Assembly (NCBI GenBank): GCA_016584495.1
Contig: WAID01000003.1
Coordinates: forward strand, 2,976,001 to 3,040,000
Length of the DNA: 64,000 bases
DNA from: Celoporthe dispersa
Lineage: Eukaryota; Ascomycota; Sordariomycetes; Diaporthales; Cryphonectriaceae
Reading direction: 5' to 3'
How positions within the stretch are numbered: the stretch's first letter is position 1; the number at the start of each line of letters is the position of its first letter. Position numbers and translations under genes: made by a program. Positions 32,307 to 42,326 of the stretch are shown here, piece by piece. The notes under the pieces are model-generated. The model was not told the DNA's origin and did not search any database. It worked only from the letters and a program-made list of their open reading frames with translations.

Positions 32307-35300
32307 TCACCGGACCACCTTGTCGATGTTGACCAGCAGCTTGCCAGCACTGGGCTTCCCGTGGGCATCTGCCAGGTCAATGAACCGGCAGCCCTGTTGC
32401 AGCCGATCAAGACGGATGCAGGCCCAAGCCGCGAGCTTGTCCTTCACGAGCCCTTCGTCCTCGATCTTGAACCTGTACCCAGAGAGACAACGAGTCAGCA
32501 TATTGGCCTGTTGATGGTGCAGTCGCTAAAATTATCGGAAAATAGATAGGCATGACAACATGCCACCTGGCCGTTGGACGTTTCTGCTGCCAACGCCCAC
32601 CACAACGTTGCATGGTAACACAGCAGCACCGGATCTCGATCGGGAGACCAGGGGGGAGAGGGGAGCCGAGGGTGCCAGGCAGAGAGAATGCATGCAGGGA
32701 GATGCGAATGACAGGTCTGCCATGCGCGCCACAGCGGAAGCGCAGCGAGGTTGTCCCCCATGCGACGTCTCACAGTACCACGCCGGCTACCAGCTCAGTC
32801 AAGCTCTTCCCCCTGCCTACTCCCCACACCGGTGTGCATGCAAATTTCGCCGCGTGGGTGTCAGCTTCCTATGGGGGGAGGGAGGAGGGGGGCGCCAAGG
32901 CCATCAAGACCGCCGTAAATGGAAACTTTCGGCTAACGGGTGGTCTGCATTGGGGTCCGTCACGGCTTGCAGATGTGCGCACTTGCGGCCGCTCTCCGGT
33001 CCTCAAATGAGACGGGATGTCTTCTCAAGGTGGGTACGATAGCGGCGGCGGTTGGTGTGCATCTTGACACATGTGATACGCGATGATGACGTGGGGCAGG
33101 TAAGGGAAAATGGGAGAGGGTGTGTGGGAAAGTGTGAAGGGGTCGTTGAGTCACCAGGCCGGAAAGGAGAGGGGGGGAGGGGAGGGGGAGGGATGTTCAG
33201 CTCCGCGCAGGAGGCTCAGAGCATCGTGGCTTACCTGACGAAGCTGAGTTCCTCAACAAGGTTTGCGATGGGTGGGAACTCAAGGACTTGGCCGACGCCC
33301 CAGTCGGGATTCTCAGTCTCGCTGCACTTTGTCACCAGCTTGTACTGGCCGTCCTGTGCAAGTCCGCTCTTGATTGCCTTCTTCTCATTGCGCTCCTCGG
33401 GTGTCTCGACGTGGAGCTCGCATTTGACGAACGGCTTGAAGCCCGTGCTATCCGAGGTGCTCACGCTTGATGCCGAGCTGGCCCCGCAGTCGCCGTCAAA
33501 CTCTCCTGGGAACGGGAGGAGCTGCCCGGCCAGGACCGTGATGCGGAGTCGCTGGAGGGCCCTGTGCTTTCCGCCCTCGGCCTGCGATCTTGTGTTGTCG
33601 CTGCTGAGGTAGCCCTGCGGCTTCAGCACCCAGCCCTGTTCCGACTCGAACATGGCGCTGTTCAGCATCATGGCCTCGTCGACGTGCGATCGCTGCCAGT
33701 TCAAGGCGACCATCTGCACGCCTTTCCTCCAGTACAGGGAGGGGTCCAGGTTCGTCGAGTTCACCCGCGTGGAGTGGGGATACGCACGCATGAAGAACTT
33801 CCGGTTGTGCACGAACATGTCCTGGTGCCTGGTCTGGTGCAGCTTGAGGATCTTGTACTCGTCGATGGAGAAGATGTGCGAGATAGACTGGGCTCCAGGG
33901 GCGGAGAAGTCCTTGAAGTGTTCGCTGTGCGTATAGATGGCCAGCTCGCCCAGCGCTTGTCCGATCACGGTCCTGGACTTTTTGATGGCCTCAGAAGCGG
34001 TGCTGCCCTGCTGCTGCGCAGCGACGTCTACCGCCACAGACAGCCGCTCGTCGTCGAGGGCAGCGTCGTCTTCGCGCAGCAAGGGCACCGTCAGCTGGCT
34101 GCTGCTGGCCTTGGGCGAGCTGAAGCTCGCGGCGGCTGGTCTCTTCACCTTGACCAGGATCTTGCCCATCAGCTCCTCCAGCCGGGGCTGCCTCTCAGCC
34201 GGGTTGCAGTCCGCCAGTCTTCGGTCCAGGAGGTGGTCGCCCCACTCTTCTTTCATGATCTCTACCATCATGTCCTGCTGCTGGCCCGTGGCGTGGACCT
34301 CCAGGCTGACAATGACCGGGAGCCTGTTCGTCTTGAATGCCGACTCCCTGATCACCCTGCAGACCTCGCGCAGAGGGATGCGGTCCGCGAGGCCCACGTC
34401 GCCGAGCCCCTGGACCGTGTGCGCATGCGTGACCTCGGGCTCGATCCTCCGCTCCCTCGGCTCTCTAGATCTGGACCGGGACCGAGACGTGCGCCCTCTC
34501 GCCGTGGCGGACTCGGCTGACCTCACATGACGCAGTGGCGGCCCGATATCGTTGGGGTCGAGCAGGTCGTTATCGAGCGAGGTCGTGCTGTAGCTGGCCG
34601 GCGGGAGGGCCAGGTGCAGCTGGCTCATGCTGGCACTGGCGTTGCTACTGGGCCTCCGGCCACGGCCACGGCTGCGGCTCCGCTCACGCACGCTTCCCGC
34701 CAGCTCGTGCCATTTCTGGTCCACGAGGTCGACCAGGCTCCGCGCTGCCTCCGGTATGGAGCTCGTGGAGAGCGTGGACATGTTGGACTGGTGCCTCTTG
34801 TGCATGGGGAAGGTGGACCGGCCCGAGGAGGGGTTGAGAGGGTTGTTGCTGCTGCTGTTGTTGTTGTTGCTGCTGCGTGGCGACTTCGACCCGCTTAGCG
34901 CCCTAGGTCGTGTCTCTGACCAGCCCTCGCCGTTCCATACGTCGATCTCAACACAGCGGCAGCCATTCTCCAGGACCGTCCTGTAGGCCTCGGCCGAGAC
35001 CTCACCGCTCAGCTGGTTGCCGAGCCCGATATATGTGTTGTGGCTGCTGCTGATGAAGTAGTTGGTGATGGGCTTGGAGAGGTCCTTCTTGCCCGCTGGC
35101 TTCAGGGCCGCGCTGTAGTCGTGCAGCCAGACGTATACAAAGTCCCCCAGCGTGTATATCTCTTTCTCGAGGGGCCGCACCAGGCCGCCCTGTGTCTCGA
35201 CCAGGAACTCCTGCAGGCGGTCCCTCGTGATGTAGTCTCCTGCACGACCTCTGAGCCCCGCAAAGATGTTCTCTATATGCCTGTGCGTCGAGTCTTTCAG

Positions 35301-35744
35301 CAGGGGCAGGTCAGACGTCGTGGTGTGGTACAGGTCCGCCTCGTCGACGGCCTGCTGCTGCTGCTGCTGCTGCTGGTGGCTGTTGTCGTCGTCGTCATCG
35401 TCGTCATCGTTGTTGTTGTTGCTGCCGTCACGAGTGGTGGCCGCCTCATCGTCGACCGTCTTGGGATCGTGATGCTGGTGCTGGTGCTGTTGGTTCTGCC
35501 GGTTCTGGTTCTGCGAGGGGCTACGGCCGTGTGCGCTGGTAGGCCCGCTGCCGAGCGCGACCATGTGGAAGAAGTGTTTCCATGCCGTGTGCGCCCCGAA
35601 GCGCGGGCTGGGCCGCGGGCCGCTGGTCGCGGGCGTTGGTGGTGTCGGGGAGCCTATCCTCGGGATGTTCTGGGTCGTCAATGCGACTTTGGTGGTGGTT
35701 CCGGTAGACTCTGGTGGTGCCGCGCCGCGCCTGCGAGGCGACAT
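32307..35744 (-). CDS. plc1: Phosphoinositide-specific phospholipase C
   Basis: Cleaves PIP2 to IP3 and diacylglycerol in Ca2+ signalling. Exons are 35744-33235 and 32472-32307 (891 aa). The 762-nt intron has GTAAGC and TACAG ends; the splice rebuilds a C2 strand, ELSFV then RFKIEDEGLVKDK. Layout: disordered N-terminus with Asn/Asp/Gln runs (108-131); EF-hand-like region about 150-210; X box from about 222 with FISSSHNTYIG (His235) and VEIDVW (Glu266, Asp268). A low-complexity Ser/Asn/Arg insert at about 272-433 splits the X box before the second catalytic region (His442) and SLEVHATG (Glu482). Y box about 600-710 includes YWRKGVQMVALNWQ. C2 from about 725 to the end, closing in WACIRLDRLQQGCRFIDLAD. 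The ATG is the first in frame; the frame upstream is short and an upstream exon is possible. Fungal PLCs commonly have this delta-like order. Without the second exon the C2 domain would be truncated. Confidence 0.93.
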
Positions 35745-38700
35745 CACAGGGTGGTGCGTGTGGGTGCGCCTGTGGATTCCCTGTGTTTGGGGGCGGAAAG
35801 AGGGACGAGGAAGAAACGCCGGTGTTAGTCAAAGGCCTCTCTCTCTCTCTATCTCTTTCTCTCTCTTTCGAGATGCGACAGTGCGGTATGCGCTTTGCGA
35901 GATTGCGGTGGAGGACGGGACGGGAGAGCAGGCAAAGGCGAATGGGAGGAGGGGAGAAGAAGATTAGAAGGCTTGTGATCAAGGGCTGATCACGATATAA
36001 AGGTTTGGGGATAGGAAGAAGAGAGAGAGGAGGGAGGGAGAAGTTCAAGTCGTCTTCTCCCCCTTTGGGCGTGCTCGTGGAAACTTACGAGGCAACCCAT
36101 GACGACTGCAGCAAGAGCAAGCAGGCGACGGGGTGGTCCGTACGGTGTGTCCCTCCCCCCGTATCGGACGTGCACGCAAGGCACCGCAAGGCAAGCAACC
36201 ACCCGCCCAGACACACACACACATACGCACACACACCACGCCAAATGCTACAGCAGGGCAGACGTTAAGGGGGTTGACAGCTGCGAGCTGCGAGATCCGC
36301 AAGGGAGATCGGCGCGCCGGATTGGCGAATGGGTAACAGAAGGGGCCCCTGTGGGTCAGGGCTGCAGGCAAACCCTGGTCGACTCGCTACCGAGGTTCTG
36401 GGCGGCCGCTGCAGGTTTACATCGCCGTGTGTGGTGTTTCGTTCACGAGGTTTTGTTCGTGTGAGAGCTGGTGGCAAAAGAGAAGGAGAAAAAAAAAACA
36501 AGAAAACGGTCACACGATGAAGAGAATGTGGAGGAAAAAAGAAAGAAGAAGAAGGCTACAAAAAAGGAAGAGAAGGAGTACCATTTCACAGCCAAGAAGA
36601 ACGAGGAACAAAGACCAACGGTGTCAGAGAGGGTAGGCATGATGAATCCCACAGGGGAGGAGGAGGGGGGGAGGGAAGGCCCAAGACATGCGCCCGCCTG
36701 GACCTGGTGGTAGTACCTGCCTCCAATGGGCTCACCCGGTGGTTCAGCTTCTGTCGAGGCTGACCGGGGCATAGCCACCGCGCTGACCAACAGTCATCCA
36801 TCCAGAACGACAAGGCGCACTCTCTCTCTTTTTCTTTTTCCTTTTTTCCTTTTACGACCCTCATCCAGTCAGACGTCAGGGATACCATATCTCTGGTGCA
36901 TATTCCTGGTGATTACTCTATTTCCCCTTCAAAAGCGGGACCTGTGGTGTCGCTGAGGCCGTGCCAATCCTGTCACTCGCCTGCTTAAGGTTTGGCGAGC
37001 CCGTCCCAGAAATGTCAGCACCGGCTTGGCGTAATGGCAGTCCCGCGAGACTGATCCCAGCCCAGCTGGCCTGAACGCAGTGCAGCGCGGTGGACGCAGG
37101 GTGACAGAGTCTGTCCCCGGGCGGGAGAGTCTGGGAGGGAATCCCTTGTCTGGAGGAGTATGATGAGCCCGCGAGGCGCCTGTGGCATGAAGACAGGTCG
37201 GACGTCTTGCTTGAGATGTCTGCATGTGTTTCCAGGAATACCATCATCGTGCATGTGAGCAGTCGCACCGCTTGTGGAGCTGTGCTGTGTGGATGGGATG
37301 GGCAGCACGCCCGCCTCTAGCAGTATCTTCTCTGGGGCCTCTTTTCAGTATTGCTATTTTTTGTCCTCTTCTCTTCTTCTTTTCCTTGGCGTCTTTCTAT
37401 TACACGGGGCTGATCAGCCTAAATTATTTCCTCAAGGAGTGTGTATCCTTTCTCCCACTTTGTAATCACCCTTCCCCCCCTTCCCAGCCTCGCTGTCTCT
37501 CTCTTTTTTTTTTTTCCTTTTTTCTTTTTTTTCTCTCCCAGGTTCATCCGCCATGGGAGGCCGTCCGTCGTCTTGCTTATCCGCCTAACCCAAAAGCCGG
37601 AGTAGGGAGGCCTTCGCTTACTGCTGCAAACTGTCGCTTTCCCCTGGAATCCAGCGCAGGGAAGAGAGCCAGGTGTCCAGGCTAGCGGCTGCGGTGTGGG
37701 TTCCCGCCAGGCTGGCACAGGCCCAAGGCCCAGCCAGGGCCTGTCAAATTTCCCGGTTCTGATGTTTTCTATTTTTGGACTGACGTCGACATTATCGCAA
37801 TGTCTTCGTATTATTTTATTTTTCATTATTCATTGTTTTCTAACTTCTCTAGGATCTTCAAGATCCGGAATCCTAGCCAAGTTAGCTTCACGACTTTTTA
37901 GGTACTGCGCTATTCTCCAGTGAAGGAAGTGTAAATGGGACGTCAAAGCACTTCCCAATTTCCAGCACTTGAACACAAGTATGATACTTCACCGCCCAGG
38001 TATTTACTAAGTAGGCAGATAGAGGTGGTAACGTCACTTCTCAGCTACAACACCTAGCTGAAGCCGAGAAGGGCCAACGTGTATCTACCCTGCATACATC
38101 GTACGGGCATCAAGATTCGTGACCCGCCCACCCCCATGTTGTGCCGGCTGGCGGTCTCCGACCGTATATCTCCTCATCCGATGCACTTCGCATTTGCGCT
38201 TTGTTGCTCATCAAATTGCTTTCCATTGACGCACCTTGTTGGGATCGAAGCCACACCTGACCAGGTGAATAAAGGTCAAAGCAAAGTGGGCGTGCGAATC
38301 GCTCCACTGGTCGGTATGGTCTGGACGGCGGATCGTTTTCAGGAGGTGAAGAAGGACTGGTATCGTGACCAAGAACCAGACGAAAACTCGAGCCCCAACA
38401 TGGAGGCGTGATGGAAACAGGCCGAAAATCACTACCATCAACAGTGTTTCTAATCCGTACATGGACGCCGCGTCTTGGATGCAGTGTCTACAAGGATTCT
38501 TGGCCTTCGTTTTGGAGCTGATCACAGGCTCAAATGGTTGTGGCTTGGGCCTGTTGTCGAGAGGTTCTAGTCTCCCGTGGCCGTGGGCAGTTTCAGGCCT
38601 GAACTGGCATGGTGTGCCGCAGCGGATTCGTCTTTGCCACATGATGTGTTGGCGTTTGAGGTGGATAAGATCCAAATTGTCTGAAGTGTAAATAAGATGA

Positions 38701-40323
38701 TGTCACTCGTGTGTTCTGGCAGTAGTCTTAAGGGACTTGCAAGATGATGAAGACTGATGGATGTAGAAGAAGGGGTTCGGAAAAGAGGCAATGAAGGCGC
38801 TTTTATATTGTGTCAGGTTGCAGAGTCCAGCTCTAAGCCCTCTTGTGACCAACCCATTGAAGGCAAGCAACTCATTCACATGCCTAGCCTAGCCTAGGCT
38901 TGCACGTTTATCCTAGGATTTTATGCTATTTCCTTTGAACTTTCACCTTGGACAGGCCAGCAGAGGCATGGGCTGAGGTAAACAGCAGCACTAATGACAC
39001 TATTGATGTAGGGTAGCCAAAATTCCCAATAGCTTGACCTTATTCTAAGGCGAGCATGCAATTTGTTAAAGCAGGAGGCTTGCACTAGGCTCTCCGATGA
39101 TGGATACAACACATGTGAAAGGACTTGACTACATAGAAGCAAGCTATTTACTGTTTACTAAGGTTCTTAAGCAAAATAAGTGCAGGAAAATCACATAGAC
39201 TTCGACTAACATAGCGAAATTTCTAGCAGCTGATGCTATTAACAACTAACTAATATTAGTGGAAGGTTCACATGCAACAGCTTGCCAAATATCGAGAAAC
39301 AGAATACTGTTCCAAATAATACTGCAGTCTCTGGAATTTTAGCACCCAAGAAGGGTAGTGCAGACTAGTAAATCAATTATCACCGGAGTACTGTTCTCTT
39401 GACCTGCAAGATGGGGCGATGGAACCTGGAATTCGGTACATATTTGGTGGTTACCTTTTTTTTAAAAAAAAAATCGAATGAGTGCTTCAGGCCTAATTAA
39501 GTACCTACTTTCAGCTATTTCCTCTTCTGCTACTAGTCTGCTGAGAGTAGGCAGAAATACATCACATAGCCCGAGCCTAAACACAAGATTGTTGATGTAG
39601 GGGGGATGGTAAGAAGCTGGCTCCTCCGATACAAGTTGGCGCAGAAGAATTTTCTTAGAGACACTACGGACCCCATTAGTTGCTTCTCAATTAGAGCTCA
39701 CGAGTACAGGCTGCTGCATCTCTCTAAAAAGAAAAGGATGTTTCTTTTACAACCTCACTATATGGGTTGTGGACTTTCGCATCGTCCATCTGTGTACTTG
39801 GAGTGAGATGTATACTCAGATGACACTTACACACCTTGCGGCTTTGAGAATAGGAGACGTAGCAACGGTTGAAAAATTCGGTTGCAAGTTCAGTTTGTAT
39901 GAGCACATTAGAGCACGGTTGTAGGAAGCTGAAGATTAGACTGGAATCTGGGAAAGAAGGGAGGGGGAAAAAGTGTCGTGAACCAACATGTTTTTTTTTT
40001 TAATTGTGCTTTGACAGGAGAGGTGTTCATCTCTTCTTGATCAGTCCCGACCCTGTTCAGGCGGTTTACACAGCCCCAGGCGTGGCGCATGCTTGGACAA
40101 CGTCATTCCGCTTCTCCAACCACACTCAAACGAACGTGTTATTTCCAGACTCCTCATTCGCAATTTACATATTCGAGATTGTCAAGACATCAACACGCTT
40201 CCGGTTCAAACAATACCCAGAGACTCATATCCTTAAGTCTAAGCTCACCCATCTCCACTACGTTGATCCCGTATCCCCACTGGGAGGAAAAGAGAGAGAG
40301 GAAGACCCCCCCGCTTCAACAAC
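35745..40323. other. Gene-poor interval with AT-rich part
   Basis: 35745-36300 should hold the PLC promoter and leader (CT tract near 35840-35870, CA-rich 36212-36238). A T-rich tract lies at 37505-37535. From about 38860 to 39910 the DNA becomes AT-rich with many TA steps and no ORF above 75 codons. A minus-strand frame at 38211-38642 has two hydrophobic stretches but no support as a gene. Confidence 0.4.
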
Positions 40324-40711
40324 ATGGCCGCGCAGAAGAAGCAGAAGGATTACGAGAACGAGGTCCGCTCGTGGGGTTTCTCGCATGTCTTCACATGGAC
40401 TGATGGACCGTACGACACCCCCTCTCAAATCAACACCTCATGAGAAGAGATTTTGTGAGGAAAAAGAGACAATCAGAGAGCTGACAAAGATCCTCCACCC
40501 TGTGAAAAGAAACGCTCACTACAGCCCGCACTCTCATGCTGGCTTGACGACACACCTCATCCTCAGGGGCGAACTGACCATCACTTACCCGAAAGACGAG
40601 CAGCCGACCAAGCAGACTTTCGGCGTCGGCGACCGGATCGATGTTGACGCAGGGCGGGTTCATGAGGTGTGGATGGGCAAGGAAGGGTGTACGTATATTA
40701 TTGGAGAATGA
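40324..40711 (+). CDS. Single-domain cupin, 95 aa
   Basis: Minimal cupin beta-barrel from exons 40324-40409 and 40510-40711. The 100-nt intron starts GTACGA and ends GAAAAG, with a GCTGAC branch-like site. The start is MAAQKKQKDYENEVRSWGFS, then VFTWTDGP, and the splice joins this to NAHYSPHSHAGLTTHLI. Metal-binding candidates are His32, His36 and His38 (HxH of cupin motif 1) and His80 in VDAGRVHEVW (motif 2). The usual motif-1 glutamate is not seen; Thr or His falls at that place, so metal binding may differ. It ends GCTYIIGE. Short cupins of this type are widespread in ascomycetes without a known substrate. A longer in-frame ORF starting near 40004 reads as promoter or leader. Function unknown beyond the fold. 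Confidence 0.8.
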
Positions 40712-41153
40712 AGAGTTTATTTTGGAAGTCATGAGCAAGTTCTCTGGTTGAACTATTCAACTGTGTCGAGAGTAGAGGAAGGGCGGTTGAGCAAAAGCAT
40801 GACTTGGGACGATCGCCTACACCTAGTGAGGCTGACCCGTCTGATGTTGACGATGGTGACGTCTTTGCTGCTGTCTAAATGACTCATCGAAACATGCGCA
40901 CCGGCTCAAGACTTGACTTCTTGTGAGTATCGTCTCATCTTTCGTGGCTGGACATTCAGCCCATCTACGAGCCTGAGTCGTCTGTGACAGCCTTGGAGCC
41001 CAGCTTGGCGAAAGACACCGCAAGGGGACGAGCTGTATGAACTGGCTCTTCCACGTAGAGGCCTATCTACAAGCATCGACAAACCCAGTCCTGCCCGCGA
41101 CAGGTCCCACCCAGCCTGAGTAGTTACTCACAAATTCTCTTCCAGCCCGCCGT
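40712..41153. other. Convergent 3' spacer
   Basis: Between the cupin and the glutamic peptidase stops; no ORF or repeat of note. Confidence 0.55.
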
Positions 41154-41870
41154 CTAGATATATGCACAAGCCACCGTGTCTTCGGTATAAGTACAGTTCG
41201 ACACAACAGCACCAGTCGTCTCGGACACCATCTCCATGATCTCGACCTCCGCCGCACCGCTCACGTCGACGGTGTCGCCCTCGGTGACGGCGCTGCAGCC
41301 CGTGAACTCGACGCTGCCGTAGTCGATGAACGGAATCAGGTCGTACTCTACGTCGATGGCGTCTGTTGTTCGTTTGGGTATTGTCACCCCTAGGTCAGCA
41401 TGCAAGACGCGGCAGAGGGGAGACCTGGCTAAGGGAGGAGGCTGGCTGAACTTACAATCCTCCACAATCCACTCTGCGGTTTCGCCGCACAGGTCACCGT
41501 AGTCGTTTTCAATGTCGGTGTAGGTATAGTTTGCGCTTACACCGGTGGAAAGGTTCTCGATGACTAGGAGTAGATGGCGAGCAGGGTTAGCTCGCAGTGT
41601 ACCTTGTTTCAAGCTGGCCGGGGGACTGTGGGAGAAAGGTAGGAGGATCAAGAGAGAAAGGGGTGAAAAGGGGGCAAAACAGGCAATGCACTGACTGGCA
41701 ATACCAGAGTTGGTCCCAATCGCCGTTACCGTCATCTGAACTGAATCACCAGCCGAGATCAACACATCGAGGGTATCCACTGCTTCCATCATTAGTCTTC
41801 AAAGATAGGAATCTCTCCCACGTGCTCATATCACCTAATGTGACCCGACATATCCAAGCTGGAACATGGT

Positions 41871-41918
<48 letters not shown>

Positions 41919-42326
41919 AGGAGATATCTCACCCTCCGGCAACCAACAAGCCCAGGCACTATACCCAACAACCCCATCCTCGATAGTGAGGAAGATGCCC
42001 GTCTGAAGCAGAGCCGCACAGCGGTCCCCGTCAATCCCGACCCAGATCGCGCCCCCGTACTGCGTGCCCTCGGTGTAGTTAACAGCGGAGGGATCGATGG
42101 TCGGCACGACGATCGCCCCGGTTATGGAGGTGTAGTTGGTCCCGATAAGCTCGACACCGGACCAGTTGAGGCTCTCGGATAGATCGCGCTTGCTGGCGGG
42201 CGAGTGCAGAGGAGGGTTGATCCTGTGGCCGCGGGGGTGGATGGGAGGGGGCGAGCGGGGGTTGGGACTTGCGGAGAGGGTGAAGGGCAGGGTGAGAAGT
42301 GTTGTCAGGATGGCCAGTGACTGCAT
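41154..42326 (-). CDS. Secreted glutamic peptidase (G1, eqolisin)
   Basis: Acid endopeptidase of the eqolisin family, found mainly in filamentous fungi, secreted, with a Gln/Glu catalytic dyad. Exons are 42326-41933, 41779-41696, 41563-41456 and 41362-41154 (264 aa), phases consistent. Residues 1-19 are a signal peptide; a pro-segment ends near SPASKRDL (KR site). Catalytic Gln108 lies in CAALLQTGIF and Glu190 in LCGETAEWIVEDY, both in the expected context; NWSGVELIG, YGGAIWVGIDG and PFIDYGSVEF are other family blocks. The Trp-rich loop reads GYSAWACWLPEG, with Cys where many family members have Glu or Tyr. Four cysteines follow in the second half (GCSAV, SNCTY, VACAYI plus LCG), consistent with a secreted fold. 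Intron 1 (153 nt) carries an AG microsatellite. A second acid peptidase, of another clan, is at the left edge of the window. Confidence 0.92.
41874..41915. repeat. (AG)n microsatellite in an intron
   Basis: About 20 AG units within intron 1 of the glutamic peptidase. On the coding strand it reads CT repeated and lies between donor and acceptor, where it may serve as a pyrimidine tract. Confidence 0.9.

Noticed and set aside
38211..38642. Minus-strand frame with two hydrophobic stretches
   Set aside because: Hydrophobic parts such as LLMVVIFGLF look protein-like, but there is no clear start, no homologue I recognise and neighbouring frames are equally open. Kept as unproven.
40004..40323. Longer cupin N-terminus
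   Set aside because: The in-frame extension does not match the cupin start, while the ATG at 40324 plus splicing at 40410 gives a complete compact protein.
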